Source: Lachnoclostridium sp. UBA3320
GTDB lineage: Bacteria > Bacillota > Clostridia > Lachnospirales > Lachnospiraceae
DNA: 30,214 nucleotides
Reading direction: 5' to 3'
Assembly: GCA_002361175.1 (NCBI GenBank)
Contig: DESG01000088.1
Coordinates: 1-30,214 of the forward strand
Both the position numbers and the translations under genes were made by a program. Below are positions 16,932 through 24,452 of the stretch, in pieces. The notes under the pieces were generated by a model. It was given only the letters and a program-made list of their open reading frames with translations, searched no databases and was not told the DNA's origin. Positions within the stretch are counted from its first letter, which is position 1. Each line of letters begins with the position of its first letter.

Positions 16932-16972
16932 ACCCAATAGCCGCTGCTGGTATAGGCTCAAGCGGCTAGGGT
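16932..16972. other. GC-rich hairpin between convergent operons
   Basis: ACCC-aa-TAGCCGCT pairs with AGCGGCTA-GGGT across a 15-nt loop, 12 bp in all with a 2-nt bulge. It is unusually GC-rich for this region and lies between the convergent anti-sigma gene and the minus-strand membrane gene. No T tract follows directly on either strand, so it is not a standard intrinsic terminator. Confidence 0.55.
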
Positions 16973-17002
16973 TCTATAAATGTTGCAAGCCTTCATGAAC
17001 CT

Positions 17003-17019
17003 CTGCCAGAATATACGCT
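17003..17019. repeat. 17-bp repeat, copy 1
   Basis: CTGCCAGAATATACGCT; it matches copy 2 at 17403-17419 in 16 of 17 positions. It lies downstream of the LiaF-TM-like gene, about 40 bp past its stop on the minus strand. Confidence 0.6.
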
Positions 17020-17056
17020 CTTGCAGCACATTTATTGTTCTGGTTACAGTCCATTC

Positions 17057-17362
17057 TTATATTCTGAACCAGTAATCTTTAGGCGCATTTTGATATACCC
17101 AGTCTACTCCCGCCATGCACATAGCAAAAACTACTAGCATCATTATAATTATAATTGCCGCAAAATCGTATTTGTATTTTATCTGTTTTTGGTTCAAAGC
17201 ATAATAAAGCACTTCGCATCCAAGCATAATAAGTATTAACGGCCACATTGCAAATATAAAGTAATAATTTAATTCACTTATAAACGTCTGTAGCAAAAAT
17301 AATACTCCAAAAATCACCAATACAATTCCTAATGTAAAAGTTCCGACACGTCTCTCCCTCAT
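17057..17362 (-). CDS. Small membrane protein with LiaF-TM/DUF5668-like region
   Basis: A 101-residue membrane protein with three or four helices (about 6-28, 34-58 and 68-92). The segment FAMWPLILIMLGCEVLYYAL has the WPLxLIxLGxE pattern of the LiaF transmembrane/DUF5668 group, small proteins often linked to envelope-stress systems. The ATG at 17362 is chosen because GGAGG lies 8 nt upstream; an in-frame ATG at 17377 is within that ribosome site and has none of its own. It is the last gene of the sigma/anti-sigma/membrane-protein unit, 57 bp after its neighbour's stop. Its role is unknown; it may help regulate the sigma factor or support the membrane. Confidence 0.75.
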   Translation of the reverse strand: MRERRVGTFTLGIVLVIFGVLFLLQTFISELNYYFIFAMWPLILIMLGCEVLYYALNQKQIKYKYDFAAIIIIMMLVVFAMCMAGVDWVYQNAPKDYWFRI

Positions 17363-17402
17363 TTTCTCTCCCTCCATCTATCTATATATTCAAGACACTC
17401 CC

Positions 17403-17419
17403 CTGCCAGAATATGCGCT
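17403..17419. repeat. 17-bp repeat, copy 2
   Basis: CTGCCAGAATATGCGCT, immediately after the stop codon of the minus-strand gene at 17420-17968 and exactly 400 bp from copy 1. It may be a post-gene element or the trace of a small duplication. Confidence 0.6.
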
Positions 17420-17968
17420 TTATATCTCATCTTTTTCTTTAAAATACATATCATCATTGTCAAGCTGTGCCTTTTTACCCTTTATAAGATAAAGACCTAT
17501 TAATATTATAACTACTGAAAATACAAATCTTGGAAAATAATCCATTACTCGGTATATAATGCCCATCCTAAAAGGCATTCCAAATACGTTTTCGAGTATA
17601 TATAACATATTTTCAAGCAATATATAACTTCCAGTTATTATTAAAACAACTGCTGCTGGAACACGGAACTTACTTATGCTAAAGTTAAAGCTGCTGACAT
17701 CTTCTATAAACAAATACCCATCTTTAAGCCTGTCAAATTCTTCATCAGAAAGTGAATTAATATTTATGGAATCAAAAAATGCATAACACCATATAACAGG
17801 CAGTGCACATAATAGCCAGTCAATATACAGCATATTTGCCAAACATATTTCTCCAAAAAATAGCAGCATAAGACTTGTTCCTCGTTTTAAAAAGCCTTGA
17901 TACATCTGTCCAGCTCCCGGCACACATGATATAAAAAAGTTCCAGAATTTACTCTTCTTATTTGTCAT
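17420..17968 (-). CDS. TM2-like membrane protein of an ECF sigma operon
   Basis: A 182-residue membrane protein. The N-terminus (FWNFFISCVPGAGQMYQGFLKRGTSLMLLFF) has the G-x-GQ-x-Y-x-G pattern of TM2-domain proteins, with paired helices at about 8-25 and 30-65. A hydrophilic section follows (about 68-95). Three further helices at about 100-165 include PAAVVLIITGSYILLENML and FVFSVVIILIGLYLIKGKK, reminiscent of the LiaF-TM region of the next gene. The start has GGAGG 6 nt upstream. It lies 51 bp after the anti-sigma stop and is likely co-transcribed. The function is unknown. Confidence 0.78.
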   Translation of the reverse strand: MTNKKSKFWNFFISCVPGAGQMYQGFLKRGTSLMLLFFGEICLANMLYIDWLLCALPVIWCYAFFDSININSLSDEEFDRLKDGYLFIEDVSSFNFSISKFRVPAAVVLIITGSYILLENMLYILENVFGMPFRMGIIYRVMDYFPRFVFSVVIILIGLYLIKGKKAQLDNDDMYFKEKDEI

Positions 17969-18019
17969 AATTAACCTCCATAATTTTTTTAATTAATTTA
18001 TGTTTGCTTTTTTGTATAG

Positions 18020-18526
18020 CTATTTTTTATATAAGTTTAATGCTTTAGAAACATCATCTGATATTTTTGCAGACGTATTCCTGAATAAATCCAATATCTT
18101 TACATTATTTCGTGCCTCCTCTTCTGTAATCTCTTTTGTCAGTGAAAGTCTTGATTCTTTGTAATTTCCATCACTGCTGCCTGGCAAAGTACCCACTGGC
18201 ATCATTATCATTGTTACTGCTGCACAAACTGCAAATGCAACCTTAGCTGTATACATCCAAAATTCTCTTTGCTTTTTCCTTACCCTTGCCATTACAATTT
18301 CCTGTGGAAGTTTTACAGGAGTTGTAGTTTTCTTATATACTGTCTGTTCCAGTATATTATCTTTTAAGTCTGGGGGAGTAAAGACAAGCTCTTTTTTAAG
18401 CATAGCATCTGCAAGCTTTCCTGCACAAAATTCACATTTAGATATATGTTCCAAAAAATTCAGCTGTTCTATCTGTGTCATTCTGTCTGATATATAATGA
18501 TTTAACTGTTCTTTAGTTATATGCAT
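18020..18526 (-). CDS. Zinc-binding anti-sigma factor (ZAS family), membrane-bound
   Basis: A 168-residue anti-sigma factor. The N-terminal domain has the zinc motif H-x3-C-x2-C (HISKCEFC, residues 27-34) that defines the ZAS fold and binds the cognate ECF sigma factor. A single transmembrane helix (about 91-110, MYTAKVAFAVCAAVTMIMMP) follows, then an exported tail of about 58 residues. The start ATG overlaps the sigma gene's TAA by one base (TAATG), with GGAGGA upstream, so the two are made in a fixed ratio. Release of the sigma factor may be by redox change at the cysteines or by proteolysis; the sequence does not decide. Confidence 0.88.
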   Translation of the reverse strand: MHITKEQLNHYISDRMTQIEQLNFLEHISKCEFCAGKLADAMLKKELVFTPPDLKDNILEQTVYKKTTTPVKLPQEIVMARVRKKQREFWMYTAKVAFAVCAAVTMIMMPVGTLPGSSDGNYKESRLSLTKEITEEEARNNVKILDLFRNTSAKISDDVSKALNLYKK

Positions 18527-19056
18527 TACACTAAATCCTCCTTCCTTATTTTTTTTTGAAGCATCTCTTTAGCTCGGCGTATCTGTGTTTGCACTGTTTT
18601 AAGCTTTTTTCCTGAGCTATCTGCAATCTGCGCTGCTGTTTTTCCATTACAGTAATATTGTGTAGCAACTTCATTATATGGCGGTTTCAATCCACCACAT
18701 ACAACTAAAAGCTGATGTCTGGTTTCATTTTGTATCATTTCATGTTCTGGCGGAGGTACACAGGACGCATTCTGTACTAGCACTTCGTCTTCTACAGGAA
18801 CAATTCGCTTTTCTGCCCTTTTTAAGTAATCAAGGCACTTATTAACTGCAATCCTTGTGATAAAGCCTCCTGGATTATTGCCATCAAAGCTTTCTAATGA
18901 TTTGTATACAGAAAGAAATGTCTCCTGTGTCATATCCTCTGCGTCAAAATAATTACCAGTCATTTTATAACAAACAGAAAAAGCCAGTTTTTCATACTTT
19001 TCAAGCATCTCTGCAAACTTTTTATCATTTTCTGACATTTCTTCCTTCAAAACCAT
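18526..19056 (-). CDS. ECF-type RNA polymerase sigma factor (SigY/SigW-like)
   Basis: A 176-residue ECF sigma factor. Region 2 contains YEKLAFSVCYKMTGNYFDAEDMTQETFLSVYKSLESFDG and FITRIAVNKCLDYLKRAEKR. Region 4 contains LKPPYNEVATQYYCNGKTAAQIADSSGKKLKTVQTQIRRAKEMLQKKI. A promoter of ECF type lies at 19091-19120 within a 60-bp sequence that also precedes the ABC permease gene, which points to autoregulation and control of that transporter. The start is slightly uncertain: the ATG at 19056 has AGAGG only 4 nt away, and the TTG at 19050 and ATG at 19038 are in frame. Gene order sigma, ZAS anti-sigma, small membrane proteins, next to an ABC-2 pair, is like the B. subtilis sigY-yxlCDEFG operon. 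Confidence 0.9.
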   Translation of the reverse strand: MVLKEEMSENDKKFAEMLEKYEKLAFSVCYKMTGNYFDAEDMTQETFLSVYKSLESFDGNNPGGFITRIAVNKCLDYLKRAEKRIVPVEDEVLVQNASCVPPPEHEMIQNETRHQLLVVCGGLKPPYNEVATQYYCNGKTAAQIADSSGKKLKTVQTQIRRAKEMLQKKIRKEDLV

Positions 19057-19066
19057 CTCACCTCTC

Positions 19067-19140
19067 TTGTACTAATGCCTTTCTATTATATATAACGAGA
19101 CAGAAAACAAAAAGTCTTCAAAAATTCACATTTTTTCAAA
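19067..19140. repeat. 74-bp direct repeat, copy A (upstream of the ECF sigma gene)
   Basis: Positions 19067-19126 are identical over 60 bp to 21936-21995, and the next 14 bp match in 11 positions. The outer part overlaps the last codons (FEKM and stop) of the ABC ATPase gene. The repeat carries the ECF-type promoter and leader of the sigma operon. Confidence 0.95.
19091..19120 (-). promoter_or_regulatory. ECF-type promoter of the sigma/anti-sigma operon
   Basis: On the minus strand, TGAAGAC (19120-19114), a 16-bp spacer and CGTTATA (19097-19091). The TGAA..C and CGT elements are those used by ECF sigma factors. The identical pair occurs before the ABC permease, which supports function. Confidence 0.65.
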
Positions 19141-20004
19141 TTTTATATCATCTTCATCAATCTTGTATATATATGTATCATTAAGAGTAGGAGGTACATT
19201 TATTGCATTATCTGCAGGTTTTTCTTTTGATACCACCCTTAAAACTACTTCTTTGTTGTAAATATTTTTACTTGAAACAGAAAATTTCTTCTCTAAGGCA
19301 ACAGATTCTTCAAGGCTTGTTGTAAATTTCCATACCTTGCCATTGCATTCATCCAATAATGCTTTTTTACTTCCATTATAAATTGCATTGCCATGATTTA
19401 AAATAGCAAGGTTTTCGCAGATTGATTCTATATCTGAAACTATATGCGATGAAAGAAGTATAATCTTGTCTTTAGAGAAGTTCATAAGTACATTGCTAAA
19501 ATGCACCCTTTCCTTTGGATCAAGCCCTACAGTTGGTTCATCAACAAGCAAAAGCTTTGGTTTTTTAACAAGTGCTGCTGCAATACCAAGCCGCTGTTTC
19601 ATTCCTCCTGAAAGTTCCTTTACTTTTGCCCCGCTTTTATCTGTCAGGTGTGTCATTTCAAGAAGTTTTCCAATTTTTTCTTTCCTGCTTTCTTTAACAC
19701 CATTTAACGCAGAAAAATAATCCATTATTTCAAAAACTGTCATATTTGGATAGAAAGAAAACGTCTGTGGTATATATCCGATTAATTTTCTTATCTGCCC
19801 TGTTTTTTTAATAACATTGCCATCAAATTTTATTTCACCTGAAGTTTTATCTAATATCCCTGCAAGAATTTTTATTAAAGTTGACTTGCCTGCACCATTG
19901 GCTCCAAGAAGCCCATACATTCCCATTGAAAGTGTTATGTTTACACCGTTAAGAGCTATTAATTCATCATACTTTTTTGTGAGATTATTAATTTCTATCT
20001 TCAT
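19126..20004 (-). CDS. ABC transporter ATP-binding protein (BcrA/YxlF type)
   Basis: A 292-residue ATPase of the ABC-2 exporter group. Walker A is GANGAGKST (about 34-42), the Q-loop is GYIPQTFSFYP, the signature is LSGGMKQRLG, Walker B is LLLVDEPTVGLDP and the H-loop is LLSSHIVSD. The C-terminal extension (about 225-292) is typical of the BcrA-like branch. It overlaps the 3' end of the permease gene by 17 bp, so the two form one unit. Its stop codon lies inside the outer edge of the 74-bp repeat that precedes the sigma gene. Likely role: export of an envelope-active compound, or lipid movement, under ECF control (inference). Confidence 0.92.
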   Translation of the reverse strand: MKIEINNLTKKYDELIALNGVNITLSMGMYGLLGANGAGKSTLIKILAGILDKTSGEIKFDGNVIKKTGQIRKLIGYIPQTFSFYPNMTVFEIMDYFSALNGVKESRKEKIGKLLEMTHLTDKSGAKVKELSGGMKQRLGIAAALVKKPKLLLVDEPTVGLDPKERVHFSNVLMNFSKDKIILLSSHIVSDIESICENLAILNHGNAIYNGSKKALLDECNGKVWKFTTSLEESVALEKKFSVSSKNIYNKEVVLRVVSKEKPADNAINVPPTLNDTYIYKIDEDDIKFEKM

Positions 20005-21919
20005 TTTTTCTTATTAACCTTCTTCCTTCTGCTTTGTTATATGTAACAAATAACAATATAATAACAATAATGGTGACTGCTACACTCAGATATAATTTAG
20101 TCTTTTTTATATGATATGTATAACCTGTTATACTTAATGGCATATTCCCCTCTGAAATTATATTGAATAAGTAATATATAATGTATGAAAAGTATCCTGC
20201 TAAATAACTTTCTGAAACTTCAGTAATTAATAAGGAAAACACTCCAATAAACAGTGAACTTAAATATACACCAATACACCATCTTCCTGCTGATACATGG
20301 TTTACAAGGCAAAGAAATAACATAGGCATTAAAACCATTATGAATAAAATAATACCTGCTAATGCCATTCTTAATATATATACTAAAGGATAAGGGCAAT
20401 TTGAAGTAAATACATAGCTTTCTGTGCCATTAGCCTTCTCCATATTTCCAAGCCTTATAAACAAAAATATGGATGCAAAAATAAAAATATTTTCCCCAGC
20501 TATAGCAATATCTAATGTATTCATTTTCTGGGAAATAATAATCGGCAATATTATACATATGTAAGGAATATATAGCATTACAATTTTACCTACAGACTGT
20601 TTAAATATATAATAACCTGCTCCTCTTGTAACAAAGTCCTTTGTTTTCTGTTTTTTCTTTTTCAATATTATATTTTTAAAGGATAAAGGCAAGGCATTTA
20701 CAACAGATTTTTTTATATTTTTTAAATTAATTAACCTGCCATGTTCCCTTCTGTAGTTAAATAATACAACTGTAAATCCAGTTAAAATAATTGATAATAA
20801 TATTATTATAATCCTGTTTATGATGACATTGCCAGAGTAGTTCTTGTATAAAGTATAATCATCAAAATTGTTATACCTTATAAGCAATGCAAAGTTAAAT
20901 TTATCACTTAAGCCATACCCCATTGACAGGTAAAATAATATAAACTGGGTCATTATGTTCAATGTTTCAGAGCAAAATAATATACCAAGAAAATGCCCAA
21001 TAGCTGTTACTATTAAAACAGTTGGAAAAATTATAAAAATGGGGTTTATTAAAAATGGAATAATACTTATATCATACCCATAGTTAAATTTATAGTTCCA
21101 ATATATAAAACATGCAGCCCCAAGAAAGCTGTATATAATACTTACAAGTATAAGTGGTACTGTGTCTGCTAGGTATTTAAATAAGACATATTTGGTTGAG
21201 CTTACATTTGCTGTATATATATACCCATTTACATTTTTTCTTTTTTCTTCTGTATAAGACATAAAAGAATATATAATAGCAATAAAACCCATAATTATCC
21301 CACAATTATCCAGAAATACATATGCATAACCATTAGAAATACTATTTTTATATGTCAACTGGAAATCATTAATAGCAGCCTTATATTTTTTACCATGAAA
21401 ACGTCTAGTACATTCCTTATATATGTAGTATGGTGAATTAACATAGGAATACCCAACGCCTTTAATATAATATCCAGGAGAATTCATTCCTGTATAATAC
21501 AGGGAATATATATGTAGTTTTTCTTCCAGTTTTTTTAGATATGGCTGCATACCAGAATAAGAAAGATTTATTCTTACATCTTTCATTTTTTCAGAACTTT
21601 TGTAAGAAGGGTTAATTTTTTTAATTATTTCAAGAAAATATTCTTTTTCAGTATCATTTAGTGTTCTTCCGTATGTGCCCCACATTCCATTTCCTTTTGG
21701 TTCAAAAAAGGCTGTTGTAGCTCCTTTTTTATAATCAGATACCAGCTCAAAATATACAAATTCTGCCTTATTTAAAGGCTTAAAATAATTATATTTATAG
21801 TAATCATAAGTAGTAGAAGCTGTTGGCTTAAGCGAGGAATATAACCAGAATCCTCCAATAATAATTACAAATAAAAATACTATATTAAAATATTTCTTTC
21901 TAGTTTCTGCAAAAAACAT
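19988..21919 (-). CDS. ABC-2-type transporter permease
   Basis: A 643-residue membrane protein with about twelve helices in two blocks, each with a large exported loop. The first helix (about 11-27, YFNIVFLFVIIIGGFWLYSSL) is followed by an extracytoplasmic domain (about 28-195) rich in Tyr and Lys. Five helices follow (about 203-390), then a second block from about 440 to 625. There is no ATP-binding motif; the partner ATPase overlaps downstream. The ATG at 21919 has AAAGGAG 6 nt upstream. It is the first gene after the repeat/promoter copy at 21936-22009. The sequence is less conserved-looking than the ATPase and the substrate cannot be read from it. Confidence 0.85.
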   Translation of the reverse strand: MFFAETRKKYFNIVFLFVIIIGGFWLYSSLKPTASTTYDYYKYNYFKPLNKAEFVYFELVSDYKKGATTAFFEPKGNGMWGTYGRTLNDTEKEYFLEIIKKINPSYKSSEKMKDVRINLSYSGMQPYLKKLEEKLHIYSLYYTGMNSPGYYIKGVGYSYVNSPYYIYKECTRRFHGKKYKAAINDFQLTYKNSISNGYAYVFLDNCGIIMGFIAIIYSFMSYTEEKRKNVNGYIYTANVSSTKYVLFKYLADTVPLILVSIIYSFLGAACFIYWNYKFNYGYDISIIPFLINPIFIIFPTVLIVTAIGHFLGILFCSETLNIMTQFILFYLSMGYGLSDKFNFALLIRYNNFDDYTLYKNYSGNVIINRIIIILLSIILTGFTVVLFNYRREHGRLINLKNIKKSVVNALPLSFKNIILKKKKQKTKDFVTRGAGYYIFKQSVGKIVMLYIPYICIILPIIISQKMNTLDIAIAGENIFIFASIFLFIRLGNMEKANGTESYVFTSNCPYPLVYILRMALAGIILFIMVLMPMLFLCLVNHVSAGRWCIGVYLSSLFIGVFSLLITEVSESYLAGYFSYIIYYLFNIISEGNMPLSITGYTYHIKKTKLYLSVAVTIIVIILLFVTYNKAEGRRLIRKNEDRN

Positions 21920-21935
21920 ATTTTCTCCTTTAATA

Positions 21936-22009
21936 TTGTACTAATGCCTTTCTATTATATATAACGAGACAGAAAACAAAAAGTCTTCAAAAATTTATAG
22001 TTTTTCAAA
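21936..22009. repeat. 74-bp direct repeat, copy B (upstream of the ABC-2 permease)
   Basis: The partner of 19067-19140 (60 bp identical, then 11 of 14). It lies between the amino acid transporter terminator and the permease ribosome site. The two copies bracket the permease/ATPase pair exactly. Confidence 0.95.
21960..21989 (-). promoter_or_regulatory. ECF-type promoter of the ABC-2 transporter unit
   Basis: On the minus strand, TGAAGAC (21989-21983), a 16-bp spacer and CGTTATA (21966-21960), identical to the promoter of the sigma gene. Transcription would start about 35 nt before the permease ATG and could continue into the sigma operon. Confidence 0.65.
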
Positions 22010-22051
22010 AAAAATAATCCCCTGAAAAAAATATAATTCTCTTGGGGATTA
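22006..22051 (-). terminator. Terminator of the amino acid transporter operon
   Basis: On the minus strand, TAATCCCC and GGGGATTA pair across a 21-nt loop and a run of T follows. It lies just after the amino acid ABC ATPase stop and separates that operon from the ABC-2 unit. Confidence 0.85.
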
Positions 22052-22066
22052 ATTTTTAACCATTTT

Positions 22067-22789
22067 TTATAATACCTTGCTTAAAAACTCTTTAAGCCTG
22101 TCATTGTCAGGGTCTTCAAAAATCTTTTCAGGAGTTCCTGATTCGGCGATAATGCCATTATTCATAAAAAGTACCCTGTCTGATATTTCTTTTGCAAAAC
22201 CCATCTCATGGGTAACTATCATCATTGTCATGCCACTTTTTGCAAGTGTTTTAATAACCGCAAGCACTTCTCCTACCATTTCAGGGTCAAGTGCAGATGT
22301 AGGCTCGTCAAAAAGCATTACCTCTGGTTCCATTGCCATTGCACGTACTATTGCAAGTCTTTGTTTTTGACCGCCTGATAATTTTACTGGTTTTACATCA
22401 GCTTTATCTTTAAGACCTACTCTTTCAAGAAGTTCCAAAGCTTTTTTATGTGCTTGTTCTTTATCCATCTTTTTTAACATTACAGGTGCCATTGTAATAT
22501 TTTTTTCAACTGTCATATTTGGAAATACATTAAAATGCTGAAATACCATACCCATCTTTTGACGGTGTACATTTATATTTACACCCTTTGCTGTAATATC
22601 TTCACCCTTAAAAAGAATGCGTCCTGATGTAGGAACTTCTAATAGGTTCATACACCTTAAAAGCGTAGACTTGCCTGAGCCTGACGGTCCGATAAGACTG
22701 ACTATTTCATTTTGATTTACCTGCTGTGTTACATCTTTTAGTACCTCTAGGCTGCCAAATTTTTTGGATATATGTTCAAATCTAATCAT
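22067..22789 (-). CDS. Polar amino acid ABC importer, ATP-binding protein (GlnQ-like)
   Basis: A 240-residue ATPase of the polar amino acid uptake group. Walker A is [15 protein letters not shown] (about 34-48), the Q-loop is [16 protein letters not shown], the signature is [19 protein letters not shown] and Walker B is [20 protein letters not shown]. The H-loop is [11 protein letters not shown]. The EPTSALDPE and HxMxFA patterns are typical of the GlnQ/ArtP/TcyC branch. Its start overlaps the permease gene by 4 bp. With the permease and binding protein upstream it forms a complete importer; the exact amino acid cannot be told. Confidence 0.95.
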   Translation of the reverse strand: MIRFEHISKKFGSLEVLKDVTQQVNQNEIVSLIGPSGSGKSTLLRCMNLLEVPTSGRILFKGEDITAKGVNINVHRQKMGMVFQHFNVFPNMTVEKNITMAPVMLKKMDKEQAHKKALELLERVGLKDKADVKPVKLSGGQKQRLAIVRAMAMEPEVMLFDEPTSALDPEMVGEVLAVIKTLAKSGMTMMIVTHEMGFAKEISDRVLFMNNGIIAESGTPEKIFEDPDNDRLKEFLSKVL

Positions 22790-23442
22790 TCTGCACGCAG
22801 CCTCCTTTCTAAAAATGCTACAAGCTTACTAAGTGTAAATGACAATATAAAATATATTATACCTACTACAAATAATGGTTCAAGTGTTAAAAATGTTGCT
22901 CCATTAACAGTGCGGTATGTAGTCATCAAATCTCCTACAAAGAATGTAGATGCAAGTGATGTTTCTTTGATATCTGTAACAAACTCATTGGCTAGTGCTG
23001 GCAGTATATTTCTCATCGCCTGTGGAAGCACAACCATGCGCAATGTCTGCACATGATTAAGCCCAAGGCTTCTTGCTGCCTCTGTCTGCCCATGGTCAAC
23101 TGACTGTATGCCTGAACGTATTATTTCTGATATATAGGCAGTTGTATTAAGTACAAGACCTACAGATGCCGCAGCAAACGGAGAGAGGTTTATGCCTATT
23201 TCTGGCAGCAGGAACATAAAAATATACAACTGTAAAAGAAGTGGCGTGTTACGGAACAGTTCTATATATGCAGTGCCAATAAGTGATAATATTTTATTGC
23301 TGCTCATCTTTAAAAGAGCAACAAGTGTTCCAAGTATTGTGCCACAGGTTACTGCTATAAAAGCAAGCAGCAGCGTATATCCTATGCCTTGTATAAATAA
23401 CCCTCTGTATTCTCCTGCTACACGTAATATATTATCAAGCAT
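22786..23442 (-). CDS. Polar amino acid ABC importer, permease
   Basis: A 218-residue HisM/GlnP-type permease with five helices. The binding-protein-dependent transport signature lies in [33 protein letters not shown], the EAA loop that contacts the ATPase. The N-terminal helix begins near residue 15 ([32 protein letters not shown]). The ATG at 23442 is chosen because GGAGG lies 5 nt upstream. An ATG at 23454 is in frame but falls before that ribosome site. It lies 43 bp after the binding protein gene. Confidence 0.94.
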   Translation of the reverse strand: MLDNILRVAGEYRGLFIQGIGYTLLLAFIAVTCGTILGTLVALLKMSSNKILSLIGTAYIELFRNTPLLLQLYIFMFLLPEIGINLSPFAAASVGLVLNTTAYISEIIRSGIQSVDHGQTEAARSLGLNHVQTLRMVVLPQAMRNILPALANEFVTDIKETSLASTFFVGDLMTTYRTVNGATFLTLEPLFVVGIIYFILSFTLSKLVAFLERRLRAE

Positions 23443-23485
23443 TACATCCTCCATTCTTATATCTGCAAAAATTTTCAGGCTTTAA

Positions 23486-24361
23486 TTAATTTCCTATAGA
23501 TGCTGTAAGTGTCTGTGCATCAACAAGCCAGTCATTATACAGACCTTGTTCATTTATCTCTTTTATAATTTCATTCATCTTATCTTTTAATTCTGTTTCG
23601 CCTTTAGCGACTGCAACTACAAGCTCTGCTTCATCATAAATAAATACAGGTTCTGCAATAGCAAGAGAATCATCACTTGATACGATTGAGTCCGCTACTA
23701 CTTTCTGTAATACAACACCTGCGGCTTTATTTGATTTAACCATTTGTATGCCATCTGTAACTTTACTTATAAGCTGTTTCTTAGAATCTGCAAGATACTG
23801 GTCAACGATAGATTCCTGTGCTGAACCGTTTTGTGCTGTGACAGTTTCACCATTAAAACTTGCCGCATCTTTATATTTGTCAACATATTCTTTAGCTACA
23901 ACTACAACCTGCTCAGAATCGTCAAAATATGCGTCTGTAAAGTCTACAGCCTGTTTCCTTTTTTCTGACGGATAATATGCATTAATTGAACAGTCTACTT
24001 TATTTTGTGTCACCCCAGCAAGACAAGTATCAAAATCCATTGCAATTATTTCCATATCAACACCAATTTTATCTGCAATATATTTTATCATTTCAATATC
24101 TGCACCAACATAAGTGTCTTGTCCACTCTTTGATGGGTCTTCAAATTCATATGGTGCAAAGTCAGGTGAAACTGCAACTTTAAGCACTCCTGCTTCCTGT
24201 ACTCTTTCAAGTGCATTCTTTTCCTTGCTGCTGCCGCTTTCACTGTTGCTGCCTCCGCTGTTATTGTTGTTACTGCTTCCACCTCCACTATTGCCACAAC
24301 CTGCCAGACTTAAAACCATTGCTGCACATAATGCAGATGCTATTATTTTTTTCAATTTCAT
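23486..24361 (-). CDS. Polar amino acid ABC importer, substrate-binding lipoprotein
   Basis: A 291-residue lipoprotein of solute-binding family 3. The signal peptide ends in the lipobox LAGC (Cys22), followed by a low-complexity Gly/Ser/Asn tether (about 23-48). The binding domain begins at VLKVAVSPDFAPYEFED and includes YVGADIEMIKYIADKIGVDMEII, the stretch CSINAYYPSEKRKQAVDFTDAYF and a hinge near GAAELVVAVAKGE-like sequence (AELVVAVAKGETELK). These are standard for type 3 amino acid-binding proteins. GGAGGG lies 7-8 nt before the ATG. Expression is probably from the promoter at 24453-24481 through the hairpins in its leader. Confidence 0.94.
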   Translation of the reverse strand: MKLKKIIASALCAAMVLSLAGCGNSGGGSSNNNNSGGSNSESGSSKEKNALERVQEAGVLKVAVSPDFAPYEFEDPSKSGQDTYVGADIEMIKYIADKIGVDMEIIAMDFDTCLAGVTQNKVDCSINAYYPSEKRKQAVDFTDAYFDDSEQVVVVAKEYVDKYKDAASFNGETVTAQNGSAQESIVDQYLADSKKQLISKVTDGIQMVKSNKAAGVVLQKVVADSIVSSDDSLAIAEPVFIYDEAELVVAVAKGETELKDKMNEIIKEINEQGLYNDWLVDAQTLTASIGN

Positions 24362-24378
24362 ATATTTACCCTCCTTAA

Positions 24379-24394
24379 CTGTGTCTATACACAG
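24379..24394. other. Small perfect hairpin before the binding-protein gene
   Basis: CTGTGT-CTAT-ACACAG lies between the terminator-like hairpin and the ribosome site of the substrate-binding protein gene. It could be an operator or part of the leader structure. Confidence 0.4.
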
Positions 24395-24433
24395 AAAAAG
24401 CAGACCGTAGAATTATGACCATACGTCTGCTTT
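24395..24433 (-). terminator. Terminator after the amidohydrolase gene, possibly an attenuator
   Basis: On the minus strand, AAAGCAGACGTA pairs with TACGGTCTGCTTT (one bulge), followed by TTTTTC. It ends the amidohydrolase transcript. It also lies within the leader of the amino acid transporter if the promoter at 24453-24481 is used. Confidence 0.8.
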
Positions 24434-24452
24434 GACCAACTTTACTTTAAAA

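Noticed and set aside
21953..21966. TATATATAAT-like run in the repeat as a sigma-A -10
   Set aside because: There is no -35 hexamer at 16-18 bp in either copy, while the ECF-type elements fit in both.
19067..22009. The paired repeats as ends of an insertion sequence
   Set aside because: They are direct, not inverted, no transposase lies between them, and each overlaps a plausible promoter.
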